Shown in pieces: positions 16,535 to 23,739 of a DNA stretch of 64,000 nucleotides. Source of the stretch: Amycolatopsis sp. NBRC 101858 (lineage in GTDB: Bacteria; Actinomycetota; Actinomycetes; Mycobacteriales; Pseudonocardiaceae); contig NZ_BSTD01000007.1 in NCBI RefSeq assembly GCF_030269325.1, forward strand, positions 496,001-560,000, read 5' to 3'. Position numbers and translations under genes: made by a program. Position 1 is the first letter of the stretch; each line of letters starts with the position of its first letter. The notes under the pieces were generated by a model. That model was not told where the DNA came from. It was given only the letters and a program-made list of their open reading frames with translations, and did not search any database.

Positions 16535-19348
16535 CTAGTCCAGCAGCAGCGGAGAGGGCAACTGCTGCTCAGGGCGCATGCGAAGCAAACCGTGCACCAC
16601 CCCGGCCAGCCCGGACATCAAGCTCGGGGAAAACGCCTCCCGGGCCAACCCGCCGACCGGGCCGCGCTGCTCGAGGCCGGTCAGCAGCTCGCCGTCGATC
16701 TCGTCGCGGTCCGGGCCGTCCCAAGACGGGTCGGCCAGGCGGATGGCGTCCAGCATCTCCCACAGGCCCATGTCCCCGTGGCACAGCGTGTGGCTCCAGC
16801 CGAAGCCTTCAGCAGCGCTCGCGCGGGCGGCGCGGGCCGCCATCTCCAGCCGCCGCGGGTCGCCCGTGCGGCGGTGCAGGTCGAGCATCGCCAGGCCGAT
16901 GCCCGCGCTGCCGTGGCACCAGCTGGTGAAGAAGTCCTCCTCGCTGCCGATGCGGGCGTCGAACCAGTTGCCGACCTCCGGGCGGTACAGCCATTCCTGG
17001 TAGGCGAAAGCCCGCTCGGCGAGCTCCCGCCAAGTGGCCCGTTCCGCCGGGGTTCCGGCGTCGCTGAGCGCGAGGCGGGTCAGCGTCCAGCCGATGCCGG
17101 TGGCGCCGTGGGCGAACCCGCCGATGCCCTCGGGGTTGAGCCGGGTGGGCCACCGGGCCCCGTAGTCCTCGTGCACGGCCAGCTCGGCCAGCCGGTTCCC
17201 GACCGCCGCGGCCACCGGCAGCCACTTCGGCCGCCCGGTCGCGGCCAGGCCGAGCAGCGGCAACCCGGCGCCCGCGACGCCGTTGAGCAGGTCCACCTCG
17301 CGGTCCTCGGCGATCATGCGGCCGTCGGCGAACTGGCCGGCCCGCTCCTCCGCCCGGTCCAGCAGCCAGTCCCAGCCCAGCACGCGGTGCAGCGCGAGCC
17401 AGGTCCACACCTGGGACGCCGCACCGCTGAACGCCCCCGCGGACGGCGTCTCGGTCAGCTCCTCGACGCTCATCAGCACCTTCAGCGCGCCGTCGAAGCA
17501 CTCCTGCACGCCGTCGACCTCGTCGGCGCGTCCCGCGCGCACCTCGGCCAGGTACTCGGCCAGGGTGAGCACCACGCCGCCCTGGCCGGTGTACAGGTCG
17601 GCGGGCAGGACGCGGATCGACCAGCCCGCCGGGGTGAACACCGGACTGACCCAGCTGACCGTGCCGTCCGAGCCGCGCACCGCGCCGTCGCACAGCTGCC
17701 GGACCAGCCGCGCGGCCAGCGCCCGGCGCCGGGGCTCGCGGTCCCGGCAATGCGGTTCGTGGGCGGGGTACTGGCGGCGCGAGGGCAGCGTGCGCTCGTT
17801 GAGGTAGGCCCCGACGAGCGCGTCCTGGATGATCGCCTCCTCGAACGGCAGGTCCGCCCCTCGCCAGTCGGCCACCGACGCCTCGATCGCCGCGCGGTCC
17901 ACCTCGAAGCTGAACAACGGGACGTCCCCGGCCAGCAGGTCGGCGATCTCCGCGTCGATCGCCGGGAGCTCCTGCGGCGCGCCGTGCAGGACTTTCGCGT
18001 TGCGGAGCAGGATGTCGCGCCCGCGCTCGATCGCGGCCGTTTCGTCGTGCAGGGACGCCGGGTGCCACAGCATCCGGCCGATGTCGACGTAGGCCTGCGT
18101 CGGGCGCAGGATCCGGCGGGCTTCGACGCCCTCGAAGTGCCGGAGCAGGTGGTGCCCACCGGGACCGGCGTCGAGGCGGTGCAGGTGCGCGGTCATCTCG
18201 CGGAAGCCTTCGAGCACGCGGTCCCAGTGGGCGTGCAGCACCGCGGTCGGGCTGGGGTGGTTGCCCGCGGCCGGCATCTCGACCAGGTCGACCTCCAAGC
18301 GCGCGGCGGCCGTGCCCGCACCGGCGATGACCGGTGACGGGATGCGCGGCTGCTGCCCGGGCAGCGCGCCGATCCCGGAGATGTCCACCCCGCCGAGCGC
18401 GTAACCCTTGCCGCGCACCGGGAGGAGCCCGGTGCGCAGGACCGTCCGGCGGATCGCGGCGGTCGCGACGTCGACGGCGTCGCCCTGACCGCTGGGCGGG
18501 AACTCCGCGGGGGCGTCGAACAGGGTCTCGGCGTCCACGATGACCGGCACCGGGCCCGCCGCGATCATGTTCTCCGCGTGCATGTCGGTGCCGCCGCACA
18601 GCCGCAGGACCGCCAGCCAGTGCCCGAGGTTGCGGTAGAAGACGCCCAGCTCGCGTTCGTCCGCGCAGTAGCGGGGTTCGACGAACTCCGCCCACCCGTA
18701 GCCGTCGCGCACGAGTACCGGCGGCACCCGGATCCGCTCGGCGGCCGGCGGGGCGCCGGGGAACGTCTCGTAGACGTCCTCGAGCAAGGCCGCGAGCGCG
18801 GCGTCGATCGCCGAGTTCCGCGGTTTGTACATGATGGTTCCGTCGCCGACGTCGACCCGGCTGACCGTCAGGCCGCCCCGGTGCGTGTCACCGCGGCCGA
18901 AGGTGACCGCCCGCAGTTCCCCGCGCAACGGCGCACCGAACAGCGGGCGGTCCGCCGCCAGCCGCGCGGCGAACCCGGCGACGGCGGCCACGGACAGCCG
19001 GGCCACCGACTCGACCCGCCGCGGGAGGACCGGGTAGCGCCCTTCGATGCTCGCCAGGTAGTCCTCGCGCGTCGCGTCCTCGACGTACTCCGCCCAGAGC
19101 CCGGTGCCGTCGCCGCCCGCGGTCAGCTGCCGGGCGTGCAGTTCGATCAAGAACACGCGCGAGAGCTTCGCGTGCAACGACTGGACCAGCGCGTCGCTCC
19201 CGGCGGCCAGCACCACGGCGCGCTCGTCCGGGGTCAGGCCGGGGATGGCGTCGAGCGCACCCGCCAGCGCGGTCCGCCACGGCCGCGCGAGCCGGTCCAC
19301 CGGCCCGCCGAACGGGAGGGTTTCACTGTCTGCTGAATCGAGCACCAC
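16535..19348 (-). CDS. lanM: Class II lanthipeptide synthetase (LanM)
   Basis: 937 residues, near the usual LanM length. The N-terminal dehydratase domain (DUF4135-like, about 90-480) has a kinase-like core: YKPRN (174-178), GGTDMHAEN (252-260) and VDAE (271-274). The C-terminal LanC-like cyclase (about 560-937) has zinc ligands Cys811 in WCHGSAGIG and Cys856-His857 in LCHGDMGLWE. It should phosphorylate and eliminate Ser/Thr in the precursor and form thioether rings. Start is GTG at 19348; a second GTG at 19345 has better spacing to GGAGG. The precursor gene lies 84 bases upstream. No transporter or protease gene is nearby. Confidence 0.93.
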   Translation of the reverse strand: MVLDSADSETLPFGGPVDRLARPWRTALAGALDAIPGLTPDERAVVLAAGSDALVQSLHAKLSRVFLIELHARQLTAGGDGTGLWAEYVEDATREDYLASIEGRYPVLPRRVESVARLSVAAVAGFAARLAADRPLFGAPLRGELRAVTFGRGDTHRGGLTVSRVDVGDGTIMYKPRNSAIDAALAALLEDVYETFPGAPPAAERIRVPPVLVRDGYGWAEFVEPRYCADERELGVFYRNLGHWLAVLRLCGGTDMHAENMIAAGPVPVIVDAETLFDAPAEFPPSGQGDAVDVATAAIRRTVLRTGLLPVRGKGYALGGVDISGIGALPGQQPRIPSPVIAGAGTAAARLEVDLVEMPAAGNHPSPTAVLHAHWDRVLEGFREMTAHLHRLDAGPGGHHLLRHFEGVEARRILRPTQAYVDIGRMLWHPASLHDETAAIERGRDILLRNAKVLHGAPQELPAIDAEIADLLAGDVPLFSFEVDRAAIEASVADWRGADLPFEEAIIQDALVGAYLNERTLPSRRQYPAHEPHCRDREPRRRALAARLVRQLCDGAVRGSDGTVSWVSPVFTPAGWSIRVLPADLYTGQGGVVLTLAEYLAEVRAGRADEVDGVQECFDGALKVLMSVEELTETPSAGAFSGAASQVWTWLALHRVLGWDWLLDRAEERAGQFADGRMIAEDREVDLLNGVAGAGLPLLGLAATGRPKWLPVAAAVGNRLAELAVHEDYGARWPTRLNPEGIGGFAHGATGIGWTLTRLALSDAGTPAERATWRELAERAFAYQEWLYRPEVGNWFDARIGSEEDFFTSWCHGSAGIGLAMLDLHRRTGDPRRLEMAARAARASAAEGFGWSHTLCHGDMGLWEMLDAIRLADPSWDGPDRDEIDGELLTGLEQRGPVGGLAREAFSPSLMSGLAGVVHGLLRMRPEQQLPSPLLLD

Positions 19349-19375
19349 TGACCTCCGGCTGATCCGACCCGGGCG

Positions 19376-19413
19376 CGCGCCCGCGCTCCCCCGGCAAGGG
19401 AGTCGCGGGCGCG
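19376..19413 (-). terminator. Hairpin between precursor and synthetase genes (attenuator-like)
   Basis: CGCGCCCGCG (19376-19385) pairs perfectly with CGCGGGCGCG (19404-19413). Inside, CTCCC (19386-19390) can pair with GGGAG (19398-19402). It occupies the gap between the precursor stop (19433) and the synthetase start (19348). Similar partial terminators in lanthipeptide operons give more precursor than enzyme mRNA; that role here is inferred. Confidence 0.55.
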
Positions 19414-19432
19414 TGCTGGTGAACGACTTTCG

Positions 19433-19627
19433 TCAGCAGCACCAGCTGCCGTGCGAACCACTCGGGCTTGAACAGAACGCGTACAGCATGTCGGTCGGGT
19501 CGACCAGCGAAGCCTCGGCGGCGTTTCCGCCGACGTACAGCGGGCCGGCGGGGTTCGCCAGTCCGTGGGCCGATTCCGAACCCGACAGCCAGCCTTCCAG
19601 GACGGCCGTGGAATCAACTGTCTGCAT
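19433..19627 (-). CDS. lanA: Putative class II lanthipeptide precursor peptide
   Basis: 64 residues from the ATG at 19627, with GGAGG seven bases upstream. The leader contains NPAG (residues 25-28), the motif shared with mersacidin-type leaders, and ends in an acidic stretch (ASLVDPTDMLYA). By that alignment cleavage would fall after Ala50, leaving the core FCSSPSGSHGSWCC. The core has Cys at positions 2, 13 and 14 and Ser at 3, 4, 6, 8 and 11, with no Thr. A Gly-Gly at 33-34 is an alternative cleavage site giving a 30-residue core. No homologue comes to mind. Confidence 0.8.
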   Translation of the reverse strand: MQTVDSTAVLEGWLSGSESAHGLANPAGPLYVGGNAAEASLVDPTDMLYAFCSSPSGSHGSWCC

Positions 19628-19987
19628 GAAGAACCTCCAGGTAGACGAAGGATCGGGAACATACCCGGCGGAGTGTAACCAGCAAAACTTCGCTGCTTCG
19701 ACGGCCATTCGGCGGACACCGAAGATCCATTTCCGTCCGCTTTTTCCAGAAACGCGCACAAACCAACAAAAGAAGGTCGTTGACCACACCGAACGGGTGA
19801 CGACAAAAGTACCGTGCTCCCCGGAAAGATTGTTTCGGGCGGCGCCGGGCCGCCATTTCCGGTCCGGCCGGGGGCGTTCGGCGTGTTACGAGGGCCCCGG
19901 CGCAAGCGTTACCCCCGGCCGGTCTGGTAACACGCCGATGTTCCGGATGAAACCATCCGGACATCGTCCGCCGGTGCACTGATCGGC
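19628..19987. other. 360-base divergent intergenic region (precursor / nitrilase cluster)
   Basis: This region must hold the promoters of the minus-strand lanA operon and the plus-strand Nit1C-type cluster. It is less GC-rich than its surroundings around 19640-19830. A TTACACT-like -10 (minus strand, near 19672) could serve the precursor. Toward the oxidoreductase gene, 19936-19966 forms a 13-base stem with one bulged T (CGATGTTCCGGATG with CATCCGGACATCG). No credible small ORF was found. Confidence 0.5.
19908..19953 (+). promoter_or_regulatory. Degenerate GlnR-like boxes upstream of the Nit1C-type cluster
   Basis: GTTAC (19908-19912), GTAAC (19927-19931) and GAAAC (19949-19953) occur just above the first gene. 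The last two are 22 bases apart, two steps of the 11-base GlnR half-site spacing. The intervening half-sites do not match, so this is only suggestive. It would fit a nitrogen-limitation cluster. Confidence 0.25.
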
Positions 19988-21307
19988 ATGAACCTCCAGC
20001 TCGACGGCCTGCACCGGCCGGTGATCGTGGTCGGCGGCGGCCAGGCGGGACTGTCGATGTCCCACTGCCTGACCACCGCCGGGGTCGGGCACCTCGTGCT
20101 CGAACGCGAGCGCGCGGGGCACGAATGGCGGACCCGCCGCTGGGACAGCTTCTGCCTGGTCACGCCCAACTGGCAGTGCCGGCTGCCCGGTTTCCCCTAC
20201 GCGGGTGATGATCCGGACGGGTTCATGGTCCGGGACGAGATCGTCGCCTACCTCGAGTCGTACGTGAAGGACTTCGACGTCCCGCTGCACGAGGGGGTCG
20301 AGGCGACGCGGCTGCGGCAGCTGCCCGGCGGCGGGTTCCGGCTCACGACGTCGGCCGGCGAGCTGACCGCCGACCACGTCGTGCTGGCCACCGGCCCGTA
20401 CCAGGTGCCGTTGAAGCCGCGGCTGGCCGAGCGGCTGCCGGAGAGCGTCGTCCAGCTGCACTCGGCCGAATACCGCAACCCGGACCAGCTGCCGCACGGG
20501 GACGTCCTGGTCGTCGGCACCGGGCAGTCCGGCTGCCAGATCGCCGAGGACCTGCACCTGGCCGGGCGCCGGGTGCACCTCGCCGTCGGCTCGGCGCCAC
20601 GCGTGGCGCGGCGCTACCGCGGCCGGGACGTCGTCGCCTGGCTCGACGAAATGGGTTACTACGCCCGGGGAATCGACGAGTTCGCCGACGCGGACGCCGT
20701 CCGGTTCCGGGCCAACCACTACGTCACCGGCCGCGACGGTGGCCACGACATCGACCTGCGCGCCTTCGCCGCGCAGGGCATGCAGCTCTACGGCAGGCTC
20801 ACCAGTGTCCGAAATGGACAGCTGGCGTTCGCCGGCGACCTGCGCCGCAACCTCGACGCGGCGGACGCGGTGTCCGAGGGCATCAAGGACTCGATCGACG
20901 GGTTCATCGCCCACCGCGGGATCACCGCACCGCAGGAGGACCGGTACCAGCCCGTCTGGGAGCCATCGGACGGCCACCGCACCCTCGACGCGGAAGCGCT
21001 TTCCGCGGTCGTCTGGAGCACCGGCTTCGGCCGTGACCACCGCTGGATCGACGTCCCGGTCTTCGACGGCAAGGGCTACCCGACGCACCACCGCGGCGTC
21101 ACCAGCTGCCCCGGCCTGTACTTCCTCGGCCTGCCCTGGCAGCACACCTGGGGTTCCGGGCGGTTCTGCGGCGTCGCCGCGGACGCCGAGTACCTGGCCC
21201 GGCGGATCACCGGCGGCGGCCGGGGTGACGTCCGCTGGCTCTCCGGCACGCCCGTGAGCACCTACCCGGCCGACGACGACTGGGTCGCGCCGAGGACGGT
21301 CGCATGA
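19988..21307 (+). CDS. Flavin-dependent oxidoreductase, MSMEG_0569 family (Nit1C cluster NitH-like)
   Basis: 439 residues with two dinucleotide-binding motifs: VIVVGGGQAGLSMSHCL (FAD, residues 12-28) and VLVVGTGQSGCQIAED (NADPH, near 175). The layout is that of class B flavin monooxygenases. It resembles the MSMEG_0569 family found only in conserved Nit1C clusters. It is the first gene of an eight-gene, tightly packed plus-strand cluster; its stop overlaps the amidohydrolase start (ATGA). In other bacteria the cluster supports growth on cyanide or under nitrogen starvation. The substrate of this oxidoreductase is not known. Confidence 0.9.
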   Translation: MNLQLDGLHRPVIVVGGGQAGLSMSHCLTTAGVGHLVLERERAGHEWRTRRWDSFCLVTPNWQCRLPGFPYAGDDPDGFMVRDEIVAYLESYVKDFDVPLHEGVEATRLRQLPGGGFRLTTSAGELTADHVVLATGPYQVPLKPRLAERLPESVVQLHSAEYRNPDQLPHGDVLVVGTGQSGCQIAEDLHLAGRRVHLAVGSAPRVARRYRGRDVVAWLDEMGYYARGIDEFADADAVRFRANHYVTGRDGGHDIDLRAFAAQGMQLYGRLTSVRNGQLAFAGDLRRNLDAADAVSEGIKDSIDGFIAHRGITAPQEDRYQPVWEPSDGHRTLDAEALSAVVWSTGFGRDHRWIDVPVFDGKGYPTHHRGVTSCPGLYFLGLPWQHTWGSGRFCGVAADAEYLARRITGGGRGDVRWLSGTPVSTYPADDDWVAPRTVA

Positions 21308-22140
21308 AGTGGGCGAACGACGCCCACCGGCACCTGGGCGTACTACCCGCGTACCCGTTCTACGGCGGCCCGCCGGTCGCCCCGGCGATCGGCAGCCGCG
21401 CGACGATCGGTGAACTACTGTCCGATTTGGACCGTGAGGGCACCGAACGCGCGCTGGTCATCCCGAACTACGGCGTCCCGGACCCGGCGATTGCTTTCTC
21501 CTTCAACGAACTCTGCGTCGAGGCGGCGGGCAAGGACGATCGGATCAGCGCCGCGTTGTGGGTGTCGCCGCGAGCCGAAGACGCCGACCGGACCGACGAC
21601 GCGCTGAAGCTCGCGGGTGAGGATGGCGTCCGCGCGTTGAAGCTCAGCTTTCTGCTGGGCGGCAAGGCATCCGACCCTGCGTGCAAGCCACAGCTTGACA
21701 AGATCTTCGCCACGGCAAAGGAACACGACCTCGTCGTGCACGTCCACACCTCGCCGGGCGCGGCGTCGGACATCGACGAGGTCGGCAAGCTCGTCGACGC
21801 CTACGCCGGCGACGTCAAGCTGCACCTCGTCCACTTCGGCGGCGGCATGAGCGGGCACATCAAGCTCGTCGGCGGCCGCTTCTTCGACTGGATCGCCGCC
21901 GGGAAACAGGTCTACACGGACCTGTCCTGGGCGATCGGTTTCACGCCCCGCTGGCTCGTCGACGAGATCTCGCGCCGTGGTATCGGCCACGACCGCGTGC
22001 TGTTCGCCTCCGACGAGCCGTGGGGCGATCACGAGGGCGAACTCGCCAAGCTGGCCGCCGCGGCCGGCGACGGCGAGCTCGCCGACCTGGTTTTCCGCGG
22101 CACGTTCGACGTGCTGTACGGACCGAAGAAAGGGAAATAG
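21304..22140 (+). CDS. Amidohydrolase-family protein of the Nit1C-type cluster
   Basis: 278 residues with a TIM-barrel amidohydrolase_2-like pattern: DAHRHLGVLP at the N-terminus, then DLVVHVHTSPGA, LHLVHFGGGMSGH and VLFASDEPWG near the C-terminus. These provide His and Asp candidates for metal binding (HRH, HVH, H in VHFGG, D in SDEP). It overlaps the preceding oxidoreductase by four bases and is followed after four bases by the next gene. It presumably hydrolyses an amide or nitrile-derived intermediate of the pathway. Function is inferred from context. Confidence 0.85.
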   Translation: MKWANDAHRHLGVLPAYPFYGGPPVAPAIGSRATIGELLSDLDREGTERALVIPNYGVPDPAIAFSFNELCVEAAGKDDRISAALWVSPRAEDADRTDDALKLAGEDGVRALKLSFLLGGKASDPACKPQLDKIFATAKEHDLVVHVHTSPGAASDIDEVGKLVDAYAGDVKLHLVHFGGGMSGHIKLVGGRFFDWIAAGKQVYTDLSWAIGFTPRWLVDEISRRGIGHDRVLFASDEPWGDHEGELAKLAAAAGDGELADLVFRGTFDVLYGPKKGK

Positions 22141-22144
22141 ACCG

Positions 22145-22657
22145 ATGGCAGAGCTGACCGACACCGAAAAGACCAGCCTCGACGAGATCCCGCACCCGTC
22201 GCTGCCGCAGGGCTCCAACCTGTACGGCGGGACCAAGGTCTTCCCGGACTACCAGGCCGAACCCGGCCAGAGCTACTTCACGCTCGTGCACGGCATCGCG
22301 CACGAGTCGTCGGTGAGCTTCGTGGCGATCCTGCAGGCGACCCGCGCGCTGCGGAAGGGCTTCGAAGCCGCGATCTACTTCTACGGCCCGGGTTCGCTGA
22401 ACTGCCTGGCCACGCGCGGCTTCCCGACCACCGGCAACGCCGCGTTCCCGGGTGAGCTGAACATCAACGACCAGCTCAAGACGTTCATCAGCGAGGGCGG
22501 CAAGGCCTACTGCTGCCGCTTCGGCCTGTCGCTGCACGGCGCGCGTGAAGAGGACCTCATCGAGGGCGTCATCCCGACGCACCCCCTCGACGTGCAGGAC
22601 GCGCTGATCCACTACGCGCGCAAGGGCGCGATCATCAACTCCACCTACATGTTCTAG
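22145..22657 (+). CDS. MSMEG_0572-family nitrogen-starvation-response protein (NitB-like)
   Basis: 170 residues. A recognisable central part reads SYFTLVHGIAHESSVSFVAI, then AIYFYGPGSLNCLATRGFP, then FISEGGKAYCCRFGLSLHGA. This fits the family annotated as MSMEG_0572, a small conserved member of Nit1C clusters with no assigned reaction. It resembles DsrE-like folds in having a central GxK-YCC segment; I am not certain of that. Two adjacent cysteines (YCC) and the LNC Cys may be functional. The ATG at 22145 lies four bases after the amidohydrolase stop. Confidence 0.82.
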   Translation: MAELTDTEKTSLDEIPHPSLPQGSNLYGGTKVFPDYQAEPGQSYFTLVHGIAHESSVSFVAILQATRALRKGFEAAIYFYGPGSLNCLATRGFPTTGNAAFPGELNINDQLKTFISEGGKAYCCRFGLSLHGAREEDLIEGVIPTHPLDVQDALIHYARKGAIINSTYMF

Positions 22658-22667
22658 GGAGCGGTCT

Positions 22668-23738
22668 GTGCGCGTTGGCATCGAAGAGGACTTGGAAACC
22701 CGCGCCGACATCGCCGTCCGCGGAGTGCGCGTGGACGCACCTGTGCAGCGCAGCAAGGGCGCCGGGCCGAGCGACGACGGCCACCTGGTGGTCGACGGTG
22801 CCAACGCCACGCTGCCCCTGAACCCGTCGAGCCCGTACACCGTCCGCGACGGCCGGATCTTCCGCGAGACGATCGACCTGGGCCTGAGCGTCGCCCCGGT
22901 CGGCCGGCCGCGGTTCTACGATCTGTCCACAGCGGACGGTGTGCCGTACCGGAAGATCGCGCTGCTGCACGGACAGGACGTCCTCGCGACGACGGTCGTG
23001 CAGACGTGCATCCGGTACGCCGAGGACCAGCGGTGCCGGTTCTGCACCATCGAAGAGTCGCTGCGGGCGGGGTCCACAGTGGCCGCGAAGACCCCGCAGC
23101 AGCTCGCGGAAGTCGCCGAAGCCGCGGTGCGGCTCGACGGCGTCCGGCAGATGGTGATGACGACCGGCACGACGTCCGGGCCCGACCGCGGCGCCCGGCA
23201 CCTCGTGCGCTGCGTCCGCGCGGTGCTCGACGCCGTTCCGGGCCTGCCGATCCAGGTGCAGATCGAGCCGCCGGGCGACCTCGGTGTGCTGCAGGACCTG
23301 CGCGACGCCGGGGCGACGTCGATCGGCATCCACGTCGAGTCCCTGGACGACGAAGTCCGGCGGCGCTGGATGCCCGGGAAGTCGACCGTGCCGATGGCCG
23401 AGTACGAGGCCGCGTGGGCGGAGGCGGTCCGCGTGTTCGGCCGCAACCGCGTCTCGACGTACCTGCTGATCGGCCTCGGCGAGGACCCGGACTCCCTGGT
23501 GGACGGTGCCGGACGGCTGATCGACATGGGTGTCTACCCGTTCGCCGTGCCGATGCGGCCGATGGTCGGCACGCTGGCCCGGCAGGACGGCGCCAGCGCG
23601 CCTTCGCCCGCGCTGGTCGCCGACGTCACCGGCCGGATCGCCGCGCTGCTGCGGGCCGCCGGGATGACCGGCGCCGAGCAGGGCGCGGGCTGTGCCGCGT
23701 GCGGTGCCTGCGGGCTGCTCAGCGCGGCGGGTGGCTGA
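22668..23738 (+). CDS. Radical SAM protein, MSMEG_0568 family (NitD-like)
   Basis: 356 residues. The SAM-cluster motif is Cys114-x8-Cys123-x2-Cys126 (TCIRYAEDQRCRFCTIEE), more widely spaced than the classic CX3CX2C but as in this family. Downstream are the glycine-rich VMTTGTTSG and IQVQIEPPGDL strands of the partial TIM barrel. The C-terminus carries CAACGACG (Cys342, 345, 348), a possible second cluster. GTG start at 22668 with AGGGAG upstream. It occupies the cluster position typical of NitD. The reaction is unknown. Confidence 0.9.
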   Translation: MRVGIEEDLETRADIAVRGVRVDAPVQRSKGAGPSDDGHLVVDGANATLPLNPSSPYTVRDGRIFRETIDLGLSVAPVGRPRFYDLSTADGVPYRKIALLHGQDVLATTVVQTCIRYAEDQRCRFCTIEESLRAGSTVAAKTPQQLAEVAEAAVRLDGVRQMVMTTGTTSGPDRGARHLVRCVRAVLDAVPGLPIQVQIEPPGDLGVLQDLRDAGATSIGIHVESLDDEVRRRWMPGKSTVPMAEYEAAWAEAVRVFGRNRVSTYLLIGLGEDPDSLVDGAGRLIDMGVYPFAVPMRPMVGTLARQDGASAPSPALVADVTGRIAALLRAAGMTGAEQGAGCAACGACGLLSAAGG

Positions 23739-23739
23739 G

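Noticed and set aside
19234..19905. Frames antisense or shifted around the lanthipeptide precursor
   Set aside because: They overlap lanM or the divergent promoters and have no ribosome site or family motif; the 64-codon ORF with GGAGG is the better gene.
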